DNA of 64,000 nucleotides from Noviluteimonas gilva (GCF_009740395.1 NZ_WOXT01000002.1:719710-783709), one strand, 5' to 3'. Numbered from the stretch's first letter, positions 9,710 through 18,326 are shown. Numbers and translations are program-made. The notes: generated by a model from the sequence alone, not told the origin.

Positions 9710-10330
9710 ATGTCGCGACCCCGCCATTTCTCGATGCTGCGCGACTTCCACCTGGCGGATTGGTTCACGCTCGCCAACGCGTTCTGCGGCACCGGGGCGA
9801 TCTTCGCGGCCATGCGCTTCCTGCAGGAAGGCGTGGTGCGCGACCTGCTGGTCGGCATGGCGCTGATCCCGCTGGCTTTCATCTTCGACGCGCTCGACGG
9901 GCGCGTGGCGCGCTGGCGCAAGTCGGCGTCCACGTTGGGCCGTGAGCTCGATTCGCTCGCCGACGTGATCTCTTTCGGCGTCGCGCCCGCGGCGCTGGGC
10001 TATGCCTGCGGCCTGCAGGGTGGGTGGGATTGGGTCGTGTTGTCGTACTTCGTCGGCTGCGGCGTGAGCCGCCTGGCGCGCTACAACGTCACCGCCGAGG
10101 CGCTCTCGGGCGCTGACGACAAGGTGAAGTACTTCGAAGGCACGCCGATCCCCACCAGCCTGCTGATCGTGGTGCTGCTGGCCGTGGCCGCCATCCAGGG
10201 CCGCATCGGGGCGGATCTGTGGTTCGGGGTGGTCCATCTCGGGCCGTGGCAGCTGCATCCGCTGGTCCTGGTGTTCGCACTGTCGGGTTCGCTGATGATC
10301 AGCAAGACCCTGAAGATCCCGAAGTTCTGA
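9710..10330 (+). CDS. pssA: CDP-diacylglycerol-serine O-phosphatidyltransferase
   Basis: Phosphatidylserine synthase of the membrane-embedded CDP-alcohol phosphotransferase type (206 residues). It makes phosphatidylserine, the precursor of phosphatidylethanolamine, from CDP-diacylglycerol and serine. The signature DGxxAR(x8)GxxxDxxxD is present, reading 'DALDGRVARWRKSASTLG' then 'ELDSLAD'. Several TM helices surround it. A strong ribosome binding site (AAAGGAG) precedes the ATG. The gene stands apart from its neighbours, with phaE following about 60 bases later. Confidence 0.93.
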   Translation: MSRPRHFSMLRDFHLADWFTLANAFCGTGAIFAAMRFLQEGVVRDLLVGMALIPLAFIFDALDGRVARWRKSASTLGRELDSLADVISFGVAPAALGYACGLQGGWDWVVLSYFVGCGVSRLARYNVTAEALSGADDKVKYFEGTPIPTSLLIVVLLAVAAIQGRIGADLWFGVVHLGPWQLHPLVLVFALSGSLMISKTLKIPKF

Positions 10331-10331
10331 G

Positions 10332-10354
10332 GAAATGTGGCACTGCAACATTTC
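10332..10354. promoter_or_regulatory. Dyad upstream of phaE (candidate operator)
   Basis: A 7-bp inverted repeat GAAATGT (10332-10338) and ACATTTC (10348-10354), with a 9-base spacer containing CACTGCA, lies immediately after the pssA stop and 37 bases before phaE. It could be an operator for PHA synthesis or a weak hairpin; no T-run follows. The functional claim is inference. Confidence 0.35.
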
Positions 10355-10390
10355 GAAGGATAGGATGCCCGCCTGACACGGGAGGCACGG

Positions 10391-11443
10391 ATGGACGCAG
10401 GGCAGGATTTCGAGAAGATGGCACGGCAGTACTGGAGCGCATGGGGCGACATGCTTCGTGGCGCGACGGCGGCGGCCCAGCCCGCCACGCCGGACCCGAT
10501 GAAGCAGTGGCACGACGCGGTGGACTGGTGGACCCAGCTCGCCCACGGCCAGCGCTCGGAGGTCAATGCCGCGGTCGACCGTTTCAACGGGCAGGCACGC
10601 AGCTGGTACGGCTCGATGCAGCAGGTGGCCGCGCAGTTCGCCGGGCACGATGCCTCGGCGCGCGACATCACCAATGCGTGGAAGTCGGCGCTCGGTGCGG
10701 TCGGCGAGAACCCGTTCCCCGAATTGTTCCGTTCGATGCGCGGCCAGGGCCAGCAGGGCCTGGACCAGTGGATCGAAGATGCTTCGCCGTTCCTCGATGC
10801 CTGGCGTCGTGAAGCCGGTTCGTGGCTCGGCATGCCGGCCTTCGGTTTCGCGCGCGAACACCAGGAGCGTTGGCAGAAGCTCGTGCAGGCGCAGCTGGAC
10901 CTGCAACAGGAAAACAGCGCCTACAACGCGCTGATGGTGAAGTCGGGCCAGCGTGCGTACGAAGTCTTCGAACAGAAGCTCGCCGCGCGCACCGGCGACG
11001 GCCAGCAACTGAAGTCCGCGCGCGCGATGTTCGATCTGTGGATCGACTCGGCCGAAGAAGCCTACGCAGAGATTGCGCTGTCGGATGAATTCCGCAAGGT
11101 CTACGGCCGCCTCGTCGATGCGCAGATGCGCGTGCGCGGTGGCGTGCAGCGCGAAGTGGAAAACGCGACCGGCCAGCTCGGCATGCCCTCGCGCACCGAG
11201 ATGGACGCCGCGCATCGCAAGATCACGCAACTGGAACGCGAAGTGCGCAAGTTGCGCGATGCCATCCTCGCGCAGCAAGCGCCGGCGCCGGCGAAAGCCG
11301 CACCGGTTGCAGCGCGCAGCGACGAGCCGTCGCTGAAAGTGCAGGGCGACAAGATCCTCGGCAACAAGCCGGCGGCGAGCACGCCGTCCTCGAACAAGCC
11401 GTCCGCGAAGACGACCACCAAGGGCAAGGGGAAGCGCGCATGA
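10391..11443 (+). CDS. phaE: Class III PHA synthase subunit PhaE
   Basis: A 350-residue accessory subunit of the class III polyhydroxyalkanoate synthase. It is Trp- and Gln-rich and largely helical, with the typical middle 'QKLVQAQLDLQQENSAYNAL'. The C-terminal half has a coiled-coil stretch ('REVRKLRDAILAQQAPAPA') ending in a Lys/Ala/Ser-rich tail. PhaE binds PhaC and activates granule polymer synthesis in the cytoplasm. GGGAGG lies just before the ATG. The stop overlaps the phaC start (ATGA), indicating coupled translation of the two subunits. Confidence 0.9.
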   Translation: MDAGQDFEKMARQYWSAWGDMLRGATAAAQPATPDPMKQWHDAVDWWTQLAHGQRSEVNAAVDRFNGQARSWYGSMQQVAAQFAGHDASARDITNAWKSALGAVGENPFPELFRSMRGQGQQGLDQWIEDASPFLDAWRREAGSWLGMPAFGFAREHQERWQKLVQAQLDLQQENSAYNALMVKSGQRAYEVFEQKLAARTGDGQQLKSARAMFDLWIDSAEEAYAEIALSDEFRKVYGRLVDAQMRVRGGVQREVENATGQLGMPSRTEMDAAHRKITQLEREVRKLRDAILAQQAPAPAKAAPVAARSDEPSLKVQGDKILGNKPAASTPSSNKPSAKTTTKGKGKRA

Positions 11444-12516
11444 GCCTCGGCAACCAGGGTCCGCTGGACATCAGCCCCGAAGCGCTCGCCGACGAAGCGC
11501 TGAAGATGCAGCAGAAGCTCGGCGCGGGCCTCAACACCCTGCGCGAGGTCGACGACGTGGAATACGGCGCGACGAAGAAGGAAGCCGTGTGGTCCGACGG
11601 CAAGGTCGTGCTGTATCGCTATCGCGGCGAACAGGCGCCGACCGCCAAGGTCCCGCTGCTGATCAGCTACGCGCTGGTCAATCGCCCCTACATGGTCGAC
11701 CTGCAATCCGATCGTTCGATCGTGCGCGGCCTGCTAGCGCGCGGCGAAGACGTCTACATCATCGACTGGGGCTATCCGGATCGTTCGGATCGTTACCTCA
11801 CGCTCGAGGATTACGTCGAACGCTTCCTCGGTGGCGCGGTGGATTACCTGCGTCGCGAACATGGCCTGGATGCGATCAACCTGCTCGGCATCTGCCAGGG
11901 CGGCGCGTTCTCGCTGTGCTATTCGTCGCTGCATCCGGAAAAGATCCGCAACCTCATCACCATGGTGACGCCGGTGGATTTCCACACCGACGACAACATG
12001 CTGTCGAGCTGGACGCGCGCGATGGACGTCGACCTCTTCGTCGACACGCTGGGCAACGTGCCGGCCGATTTGATGAACTGGTGCTACCTCACGCTCAAGC
12101 CGGCGCGCCTGTTCGTGCAGAAGTACGTGGGCCTGGTCGACATCCTCGACGACAAGAAGGCCGTCGAAGATTTCCTGCGCATGGAAAAGTGGATCTTCGA
12201 TTCGCCGGACCAGGCGGGTGAAGCGTTCCGCCAGTTCGTCAAGCAGTTCTACCAGGCCAACGGATTCATCAACGGCGGCATCACGATCGGCGATCGCGAA
12301 GTGCACCTGGGCATGGTGGAAATGCCGGTGCTCAACATCTTCGCCGAGCAGGATCACCTCGTGCCGCCGGGTGCGTCGAAGGCGCTGCGCAACGTGGTCG
12401 GCACGAAGGACTACACCGAGCTGTCCTTCAAGGGTGGCCACATCGGCATCTACGTGTCCGGTCGCGCGCAGAAGGAAGTGCCGCAGACCATCCACGACTG
12501 GCTGCTCGCGCGCTGA
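11440..12516 (+). CDS. phaC: Class III poly(R)-hydroxyalkanoate synthase catalytic subunit
   Basis: This 358-residue enzyme polymerises (R)-3-hydroxyacyl-CoA into storage polyester. It has an alpha/beta-hydrolase fold with the lipase-like box GICQGG containing the nucleophile C152. The triad is completed by D305 ('FAEQDHLVPP') and H334 ('KGGHIG'). This spacing is almost that of the Allochromatium vinosum class III enzyme. The short length and the overlapping phaE upstream confirm class III rather than class I. No phaA, phaB or phasin gene is in the window, so monomer supply must be encoded elsewhere. Confidence 0.95.
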   Translation: MSLGNQGPLDISPEALADEALKMQQKLGAGLNTLREVDDVEYGATKKEAVWSDGKVVLYRYRGEQAPTAKVPLLISYALVNRPYMVDLQSDRSIVRGLLARGEDVYIIDWGYPDRSDRYLTLEDYVERFLGGAVDYLRREHGLDAINLLGICQGGAFSLCYSSLHPEKIRNLITMVTPVDFHTDDNMLSSWTRAMDVDLFVDTLGNVPADLMNWCYLTLKPARLFVQKYVGLVDILDDKKAVEDFLRMEKWIFDSPDQAGEAFRQFVKQFYQANGFINGGITIGDREVHLGMVEMPVLNIFAEQDHLVPPGASKALRNVVGTKDYTELSFKGGHIGIYVSGRAQKEVPQTIHDWLLAR

Positions 12517-12521
12517 TCGCA

Positions 12522-12962
12522 ATGGGCGCGCTGCCGCTGACGGTCGCGCGCTCCATCGGCATGGTGTGGACCGTGCCGAACACCTTGATCGGATTGATCG
12601 CAGGCGTCGCAGGCATGGCCTTCGGCGCGCATGCGCACGTCCGCGTGCGCGAATGCGCCATCGTGTTCCATCGTTTTCCGTGGGGACCGGGCGGGGCGAT
12701 CACGCTCGGGAATACCATCCTCCATACGGGTGATTCGCTCGATTCCGAATGCGTGACTTACGCGCATCGCGCAGGCCATGCGCACGAACCCTCGATCACC
12801 TTCGCCGACCACGAACGCGCGCATGTCTTCCAATACATGGCGCTCGGGCCGCTGTTCCTGCCGCTGTATCTCGCATGCGGCGGCGTGAGCGTGCGCAATC
12901 GATTCGAACGCGCGGCGGATCGTTACGCGCTGACCGGACGCGATTGGTGGCCGTGGTCTTGA
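12522..12962 (+). CDS. Conserved hypothetical protein with HExxH-like 'HERAH' motif
   Basis: A 146-residue protein starting five bases after phaC stops, so probably in the same transcript. An N-terminal hydrophobic segment (about residues 15-36) is followed by a compact domain with 'ITFADHERAHVFQYMALGP', and a second hydrophobic stretch (about 107-120). It ends in 'NRFERAADRYALTG'. The HERAH and FERAAD pair resembles the metal site of small zinc-protease-like proteins. Catalysis is not established. No closer family recognised. Confidence 0.65.
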   Translation: MGALPLTVARSIGMVWTVPNTLIGLIAGVAGMAFGAHAHVRVRECAIVFHRFPWGPGGAITLGNTILHTGDSLDSECVTYAHRAGHAHEPSITFADHERAHVFQYMALGPLFLPLYLACGGVSVRNRFERAADRYALTGRDWWPWS

Positions 12963-12976
12963 AGCGGCTGTCGTGT

Positions 12977-13006
12977 TTGACAGTTTCTTGACGCTGCATC
13001 GAATAC
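12977..13006 (+). promoter_or_regulatory. Putative sigma70 promoter for the structured RNA
   Basis: A consensus -35 TTGACA (12977-12982) is followed after 18 bases by GAATAC (13001-13006), a weak -10. It sits 14 bases after the end of the preceding gene and about 145 bases before a strong terminator, with no convincing ORF between. Confidence 0.45.
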
Positions 13007-13009
13007 CTT

Positions 13010-13155
13010 CGCAACCGTCGAGGAACGTCCAAGAGTCCCGCCGTCCCAGGAACGAAAGGTTCGAGGGAATGGCAGTCGAAGACGACCACGACGAGCGGAA
13101 GCCTCGATCCCCTCCAGTCCCTTGAAAAAGGACCGCGAGATCGGGGCTTCTTTTT
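13010..13155 (+). ncRNA. Candidate structured small RNA
   Basis: About 145 bases between a promoter-like pair and an intrinsic terminator carry three nested or tandem hairpins and no plausible coding sequence. The first is TCCC(13044-13047)-AG-GAAC-GAAAG-GTTC-GA-GGGA(13065-13068). The second is GTCG-AAGA-CGAC (13075-13086). The third is the terminator stem 13098-13109/13139-13150, whose loop holds GTCC/GGAC. Several GGA triplets fall in or near loops (AGGAACG twice, GCGGAAG, AAGGACC), which could suit CsrA/RsmA binding; that is speculation. I do not recognise it as a known RNA family. Confidence 0.5.
13098..13155 (+). terminator. Intrinsic terminator of the small RNA
   Basis: A 12-bp stem GAAGCCTCGATC (13098-13109) pairs with GATCGGGGCTTC (13139-13150) through one G-U pair, followed by TTTTT (13151-13155). 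The loop itself can form GTCC/GGAC. Confidence 0.75.
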
Positions 13156-13277
13156 GCGTGCAAGAAAAAGATCGCGTCGCCACGTTCACGGCGCAGGGCG
13201 TACAAACGCGTTGCACAACGGCGATGACATTCGCCGCCGATTTCGGGCCTCCGTGCAGCTCCTGACTGGATGCTGCC

Positions 13278-13475
13278 ATGAACCCCGAATCTCCGAGCGA
13301 GATCGAACGCCTCGCGCGCGCAATCACCGAAACAAGACGACTCCTGGAACAATCCGAACGCATCCTGCAGGAGGCCTCCGGCGCATTTGTCGAGCGTGCC
13401 GCTGCGCTTGTATCGCGAGCACCGCAGCACAAACAGATGGCGTCGAATCCAGGCGTGGGCGAGACAGGTTCCTGA
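13278..13475 (+). CDS. Small hypothetical protein, helical
   Basis: A 65-residue acidic/polar protein, probably one long helix ('SEIERLARAITETRRLLEQS'), with an ATG start and a disordered-looking C-terminus. Its stop overlaps the start of the next small ORF (TGATG), supporting a two-gene unit. No family recognised. Confidence 0.5.
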   Translation: MNPESPSEIERLARAITETRRLLEQSERILQEASGAFVERAAALVSRAPQHKQMASNPGVGETGS

Positions 13476-13678
13476 TGGTGGTTCTTTTCCTCGGCGGCCC
13501 GCTCGATGGAACGCGCACCGACTGGGCCAGTTCGCCGAACTATTTCGAGTACAGCGTTGCGGGCGGCATGGTTCCTTATTCCCCGCACGTCGAGATCACG
13601 ATCCCCGGGGTCGATGCGGTCTATGTACCGATCGGCATGGGAGGCAACGCCATCAGCGACAGCCTCCGCCACCTGTAG
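13475..13678 (+). CDS. Small hypothetical protein
   Basis: A 67-residue protein beginning at the ATG that overlaps the previous stop. It reads 'MVVLFLGGPLDGTRTDWASS' and is rich in Gly, Pro and aromatic residues. The N-terminal 'GGPLDG' turn is common in small phage and actinobacterial hypothetical proteins that carry no known function. Translational coupling with the 65-residue gene is the main support. Confidence 0.55.
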   Translation: MVVLFLGGPLDGTRTDWASSPNYFEYSVAGGMVPYSPHVEITIPGVDAVYVPIGMGGNAISDSLRHL

Positions 13679-13717
13679 CCCATTCGCCGAAGGGGGCTGC
13701 CGGCGCATACTCGCCCC

Positions 13718-14152
13718 ATGGCGAACTTCCTCCAGATCACCCCGTTCATGCACGTGGCGGACGTGGAAGCGACGGCGAAGTTTTTCGCCGACATCCTCGG
13801 GTTCGAAATCCTCTATCGGCAGCCGGGCTACGCCTACATCGAGCGCGAGGGCTGCGGCATCCGCATGCTGGAGGCGGGCGAGGGCAACCCACTGATCACG
13901 GGGAACCGGCGGTTCCGGTACTACGTCGACGTCCGCGACGTCGACGGGCTCTACGCCGAGCTCAAGCCCAAGCTCGACACCCTGCCCAAGGAAGACGTCC
14001 ACGGCCCGGCCGATAAACCCTATGGCCAGCGGGAGTTGCTCGTGAAGGTGCCCGACGGGGACCTGATCGCCTTCGGGCAGGGGATCTTCACACCCGATGG
14101 TGCCCAGGTGACCTCCAGGCGACAGGAAGGGGGTCCGGTTTCAGAAATGTGA
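13718..14152 (+). CDS. VOC/glyoxalase family protein
   Basis: A 144-residue vicinal-oxygen-chelate fold protein. It begins 'ITPFMHVADVEATAKFFADI', has the conserved 'YIEREGCGIRML' strand, a second half 'YYVDVRDVDGLYAEL', and ends with 'GQRELLVKVPDGDLIAFGQ'. The usual metal ligands are only partly visible (H13, E119-type positions), so it may be a bleomycin-resistance-like binding protein or a dioxygenase/lyase of unknown substrate. It is preceded by a short intergenic region and is not clearly in an operon. Confidence 0.85.
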   Translation: MANFLQITPFMHVADVEATAKFFADILGFEILYRQPGYAYIEREGCGIRMLEAGEGNPLITGNRRFRYYVDVRDVDGLYAELKPKLDTLPKEDVHGPADKPYGQRELLVKVPDGDLIAFGQGIFTPDGAQVTSRRQEGGPVSEM

Positions 14153-14224
14153 CTTTGTTCTCAATTTCACGGGGCCGGCTGGCGCGATCCTCTCGCCACG
14201 CACAGGGAGAACAGGGGCTCCGCC

Positions 14225-14389
14225 ATGGACGCACAGACACTGCAATTCGCGCTCTTCCTCGGCATCGCCGCGGCGCTGTACACGCTGGTGACCGTCGGCC
14301 TGGAAATCGCCCGCCGCTTCTCGCTGCAATCGCGCGCCACCAGTGCGGTCGGCGTCGGCGCGGAGATCGCGCACCACCGCAACGATTGA
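14225..14389 (+). CDS. Small single-pass membrane protein
   Basis: A 54-residue protein: one hydrophobic helix (about residues 8-27, 'FALFLGIAAALYTLVTVGL') followed by a basic and polar tail. GGGGCT precedes the ATG. Composition and codon bias fit a real gene. Function unknown. It lies 34 bases before another tiny membrane protein gene. Confidence 0.5.
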   Translation: MDAQTLQFALFLGIAAALYTLVTVGLEIARRFSLQSRATSAVGVGAEIAHHRND

Positions 14390-14423
14390 CCCACTTCAAC
14401 GCGCGCCGAACGGGGCGCGGTTG

Positions 14424-14606
14424 ATGAGCGCACTGCTCGAACTCTTCGCGGAAATCTTTTTCGAAGTCGCGGTCGTCGCCACCGGCCACGGGATCGGCTG
14501 GCTGCTGCCGATGCGTCGCAAGTTCTCCGACAACGAAGCGACCTTCGTCGGCGTGCTGTTCTGGGTGATCGTGATCGCAGGCGTGCTGTGGTGGCGTCTT
14601 AGCTGA
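14424..14606 (+). CDS. Small two-TM membrane protein
   Basis: A 60-residue protein starting at ATG 14424, with two hydrophobic helices (about residues 5-28 and 42-58) joined by a loop containing 'RRKFSDNEATF'. Upstream in-frame codons are atypical, so this start was chosen. It probably shares a transcript with the preceding 54-residue gene. No family recognised. Confidence 0.55.
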   Translation: MSALLELFAEIFFEVAVVATGHGIGWLLPMRRKFSDNEATFVGVLFWVIVIAGVLWWRLS

Positions 14607-14612
14607 CGCGCA

Positions 14613-14933
14613 TCAGCGGCTCATCAACGCGAACGCAAGAAACACGAGTACCGGCCCGGCCAGCGAAAGAAACGCCAGGCCGATGAGGCCTTGTGTCCGC
14701 TTCGTCGGTTCGTCGGCGCCTGCCTTGGCCAGGCGCACGAGACCGACGATGGCCACGGCCTGCATGATCAGCGTGATCGGGTAGACGAAGATCGCAATCG
14801 CGAACAGCGTGCTCCCGCCTTCGGTTTCCGGATGCGCCGCGAACAACACGCGCGCGGCGAACGCGGTGAGCGCCGCCATCAGGAGAGCGGAGGCGGCGAG
14901 GAGGAGCTGCGGCCAGCGGGGCGATAGGGTCAT
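14613..14933 (-). CDS. Hypothetical membrane protein, three TM segments
   Basis: A 106-residue protein on the minus strand, convergent with the two small genes to its left and divergent from the DUF4166 gene to its right. About three hydrophobic helices (residues 8-30, 42-65, 82-104) flank a short basic loop ('RLAKAGADEPTKRTQG'). The start was chosen at ATG 14933 because the reading frame upstream is not protein-like. Function unknown. Confidence 0.6.
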   Translation of the reverse strand: MTLSPRWPQLLLAASALLMAALTAFAARVLFAAHPETEGGSTLFAIAIFVYPITLIMQAVAIVGLVRLAKAGADEPTKRTQGLIGLAFLSLAGPVLVFLAFALMSR

Positions 14934-15015
14934 CGGGGGCGATTGTATGCGCTTGGCGCGGGGGGCTGGCGGCATAATCGCGCTGGGAACAACCATGCCG
15001 CAGTCGGGGGACGCG

Positions 15016-15668
15016 ATGCACCAGATGACGCAGCCCGATGTCGTCACATCGGAGGGCGAACTGTTCCGCCGCGTGCTCGGTGATCAGTGGCGCAAGCTGC
15101 ATCCCGATATCCAGCATCGCTTCGGGCGCAACCCGCAGGTCGGGCATCGCCTGCATTACACGGGGACGTTGTGGGAGCTGTCGTGTTCGCGCCTTGGGAG
15201 GTTGCTTGCGTGGGCGACGCAACCCATCGTGCGCGGCGCGCTGATCCCGGCCACCGACCACGACTTTCCGGTCGACATCGAGGTGTATTCGCGGCCTGGC
15301 GATCCTGCGATCTTCAAGCAGCGCACCTATCGGCTCAATGGGCGCAAGCCGGTCATGTTCACTTCGCGCATGGTGGCGCTCGGCACCGATCGCGTCATCG
15401 AGTACGTCGGTGCCGGGCTGGGGATGGTGCTGAAGTTGTCGGTCGACGATGGCAACCTGCATTTCACGAGCGAGCGTTACTTCTTCCAGATTTTCGGCAC
15501 GCGTATTCCGCTGCCAGGCTGCTGACGCCCGGCAAGACGTTCCTCGTGCATCGCAACGAAGGTCCGGAGCGTTTCAGCATCCGCATTGAAATCCGCCATG
15601 CGTTGTTCGGCAGGACGTTTACGCAAGCGGGTGAGTTTTGGGAGATTGCTGCGCCGGGCCAACACTGA
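15016..15668 (+). pseudogene. DUF4166 protein interrupted by a -1 frameshift
   Basis: The first frame (15016-15525) encodes a DUF4166-like protein ('KLHPDIQHRFG', 'GTLWELSCSRLG', 'SERYFFQIFGTRIPLP') and stops early. The expected C-terminal end continues in another frame: 'RLLTPGKTFLVHRNEG' then 'HALFGRTFTQAGEFWEI', stopping at 15668. One missing C in CTGCCAGG near 15516-15520 restores a single product of about 217 residues. It is either a recent inactivation or an assembly error. The start may instead be ATG 14995; GGGGGA precedes 15016. DUF4166 proteins have no known reaction. Confidence 0.8.
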
Positions 15669-15689
15669 AAAACCTGGAGTGCCGCTCGG

Positions 15690-16382
15690 TCAAACCTCGC
15701 TGGGTGCCAGTTCCCTGAGCTTGCCTTCGTGCAGTTCAAGCACGCGATCCAGGCGACGCGCGAGTTTGCGATCGTGCGTCACGAGCACCAGGCTCGTGCG
15801 CTGTGCGTGGTTGAGGTCGATCATCTGCGCGAACACGTGCGCCGCGGTCTTCTCGTCGAGGTTGCCCGTGGGCTCGTCGCCGAGGACACACGCGGGCTTG
15901 TTCACCAGCGCGCGTGCAACGGCCGCGCGTTGGCGTTCGCCACCCGAGAGTTCGCCGGGCTTGTGTTCCAGGCGATGACCGAGGCCGACGGATTCCAGCA
16001 AGTCTTTCGCACGCTGTCGTGCATCCGGGATGTGCGTGCCGTTGAGCAGCACGGGCAGCATCACGTTCTCGAGCGCGGTGAATTCCGGCAACAGGTGATG
16101 GAACTGGTAGACGAAGCCGAGCGCCTTGTTGCGCAGCTTGCCGCGCTCGGCGTCGGACAGATCGCTCATGCGCTGGCCGGCGACCCACACTTCGCCCGCG
16201 GTCGGGATGTCGAGCCCGCCGAGCAGGTGCAGCAAGGTACTTTTGCCGGCGCCCGACGCGCCAAGGATCGCCACCGTTTCGCCTTCGGCGACCGACAACT
16301 GCAGGTCGTGGAAGACGTGCGTCTTCAGGTTGCCTTCGGCGTAGGTCTTCGCCAGGCGTTCGGCGCGCAGGACGTCACTCAT
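15690..16382 (-). CDS. lolD: Lipoprotein-releasing ABC transporter ATPase
   Basis: A 230-residue ATPase powering release of mature lipoproteins from the inner membrane to LolA. Walker A 'GASGAGKST', Q-loop region '[16 protein letters not shown]' (the LolD-specific pattern), signature 'LSGGERQR' and Walker B with '[12 protein letters not shown]' are all present. The start overlaps the end of the permease gene by eight bases on the same strand. Length is standard. Confidence 0.95.
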   Translation of the reverse strand: MSDVLRAERLAKTYAEGNLKTHVFHDLQLSVAEGETVAILGASGAGKSTLLHLLGGLDIPTAGEVWVAGQRMSDLSDAERGKLRNKALGFVYQFHHLLPEFTALENVMLPVLLNGTHIPDARQRAKDLLESVGLGHRLEHKPGELSGGERQRAAVARALVNKPACVLGDEPTGNLDEKTAAHVFAQMIDLNHAQRTSLVLVTHDRKLARRLDRVLELHEGKLRELAPSEV

Positions 16383-17616
16383 AGCGCAGCGCCTCCGCCG
16401 GGGCCGTGCGCGCGGCGCGCCACGCGGGATACAGGGTGGCGACGAAGGCCATGCCGAGTGCGACCAGCGCGATGATGGTGACGTCGTCGGCGTTCAATTC
16501 GGTCGGCAATCCGGTGATGTAGTAGACGTCCTCGGGCAGCAACTGCACGCCGAGCACTTTTTCCAGCCCGTTGAGGATGTGGTCGAGGTTGAGCGTCAGC
16601 GCGATACCGCCGACGACGCCCAGCACGGTGCCGATGATGCCGATCAGCGTGCCTTGCACCATGAAGACCTGCATCACGCCGCGCGGCGTGAGGCCAAGCG
16701 TGCGCAGGATCGCGATGTCGGCCTGCTTGTCGGTCACCAGCATGACCTGCGAAGACACGAGGTTGAACGCGCCCATCGCGATCAGCAGCGAGAGCAGGAT
16801 CGCCATCACCGTTTTTTCCATCTTGAGCGCGCGGAACATGTTGGCGTTCTCGCGCGTCCAGTCGCTGACGCTGTACGGCCCGGGCAACTTGAGCGCGAGG
16901 TCGCGGGCGACGTCGAAGGCCTTGTCCATGTCGTGCAGGCGCAGTCGCACGCCGGTGACGCCGTTGCCCATGCGCATCAGGCGTTGGGCGTCCTGCAGGT
17001 TCACGACCGCAAGACCCTTGTCGAATTCGTTGTAGCCGGCTTCGAACAATCCGCTGACCTTGAAGCGCTTGAACTGCGGCATCGCGCCCATGGGCGTGGC
17101 CTGCAGGTCGGTGGTGAGCACGACGTAGTCGCCGACATTCACGCCGAGCCACAGCGCGAGTTCGCGACCGAGCACGATGTTGAAGCTGCCGGGCGTGAGC
17201 GAGTCGATCTTGCCGTCGACCATCTTCTCGCCGAGGACCGAAACGTTGCGCTCCTGCCCGGGCACGATGCCGCGCACGATGGCCGGCTGGTTGCGCGCAC
17301 CACGCAGCAGGCCTTGCGTTTCGACGTAGGGCGCGGCGCCGGCCACGCGCTTGTCCTGCATCGCAAGGTTCACCGCGTGCGGCCAGTCGGTGAGCGGATC
17401 GCCGTAGCCGCTGACGGTGGCGTGCGCCGCCATCTGCAGCATGCGATCGCGGATTTCGCGCTGGAACCCGCTCATCACCGCGAGCGTGGTGATGAGCGCG
17501 GTCACGCCCAGCGCGATCCCGAGGATCGACGCCAGCGAAATGAAGGAGATGAATCCATTGCGGCGCTTGGCGCGGAGGTAGCGCAGGCCGATGGCGACGG
17601 GGATGGGTTTGAACAT
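16375..17616 (-). CDS. Lipoprotein-releasing ABC transporter permease (LolC/E family, LolF-like)
   Basis: A 413-residue MacB/FtsX-type permease: an N-terminal TM helix (about residues 24-46), a large periplasmic domain, then three TM helices near residues 268-292, 314-345 and 378-400. The opening '[18 protein letters not shown]' is diagnostic of LolC/LolE. Only one permease gene accompanies lolD here; systems with one LolF permease, working as a homodimer, are known in other bacteria. The start was placed at ATG 17616, since upstream codons belong to the preceding gene. The ygfX-like gene lies seven bases upstream in the same direction. Confidence 0.92.
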   Translation of the reverse strand: MFKPIPVAIGLRYLRAKRRNGFISFISLASILGIALGVTALITTLAVMSGFQREIRDRMLQMAAHATVSGYGDPLTDWPHAVNLAMQDKRVAGAAPYVETQGLLRGARNQPAIVRGIVPGQERNVSVLGEKMVDGKIDSLTPGSFNIVLGRELALWLGVNVGDYVVLTTDLQATPMGAMPQFKRFKVSGLFEAGYNEFDKGLAVVNLQDAQRLMRMGNGVTGVRLRLHDMDKAFDVARDLALKLPGPYSVSDWTRENANMFRALKMEKTVMAILLSLLIAMGAFNLVSSQVMLVTDKQADIAILRTLGLTPRGVMQVFMVQGTLIGIIGTVLGVVGGIALTLNLDHILNGLEKVLGVQLLPEDVYYITGLPTELNADDVTIIALVALGMAFVATLYPAWRAARTAPAEALRYE

Positions 17617-17623
17617 GGGTCGC

Positions 17624-18100
17624 CTATCGTCGCATTTCGCGGGGTTGCGCGGACAGGGGCCCGCCATCGGCGACCGCGGCCGAGGGACTGGCCAGGCGCA
17701 GGGCCCGTCGTCCGCGCGCATCCAGCGTATCGGGCCAGAACGCGAGGCGATGGGTGCGGCCCTGCGCATCGCGGGCGCGCAGGAACGCGAGCGTGCCGCG
17801 CCAATGAACGTGATGATGTGTGAGGGGCATGGCGTCGAGCGTGGCGCTCCCATCGGACCGGACGATGAAGACCCGCGGCGGGCGGCGATGTTCCCGATAC
17901 GCACAAACCAGCGCCCACAGGCACGCGGAGGCGGCAAGCGGACGCTCGAACATCGCAGGCACGGCGGACACGTGGACGGCCAACGCGCCGAGGGCGCCGA
18001 GCGCAATCAAGACGGCGACCACCCACCTCGATGGCCGCCAAATCAGGCGGCAATCGGGCGACGGACGCAAGCGAGGCGACGCGGAAGGCATCGAAGACAT
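17624..18100 (-). CDS. YgfX-like small membrane protein
   Basis: A 158-residue protein with two hydrophobic helices (about residues 26-45 and 50-67) followed by a soluble domain containing 'HWRGTLAFLRARDAQGRTHR' and 'FWPDTLDARGRRALRL'. This pattern resembles the YgfX/CptA family seen next to lol genes in xanthomonads. YgfX in E. coli is linked to cytoskeletal toxicity, but no function is known here. The start ATG 18100 removes an unlikely 66-residue extension. First gene of the minus-strand lol unit; a 226-base divergent spacer separates it from comEC. Confidence 0.65.
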   Translation of the reverse strand: MSSMPSASPRLRPSPDCRLIWRPSRWVVAVLIALGALGALAVHVSAVPAMFERPLAASACLWALVCAYREHRRPPRVFIVRSDGSATLDAMPLTHHHVHWRGTLAFLRARDAQGRTHRLAFWPDTLDARGRRALRLASPSAAVADGGPLSAQPREMRR

Positions 18101-18326
18101 CCATGTCCGAGAGCGATGAACCCACCCTAACGCGACGCGCGTCAGCCCGCCGTCATCGGGTGCCGCACGCGCGTGTCGGAGTTCTCCGAACGTTCGGAAG
18201 CGCGCGATCGCGAAGCGCAGGCGCGATCCCGAATGAAGCAAGGCGGGAAGATTCCGTGCGATGCCGCGAACTTCGGCCCGAGCCTTGCGCTTACACACGT
18301 CGGCCCGGACGTGGCGAGATACGACG

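Noticed and set aside
13010..13155. RNase P or 6S-like RNA
   Set aside because: A GAGGAACGTCC stretch recalls RNase P, but the length and remaining consensus elements do not fit either family.
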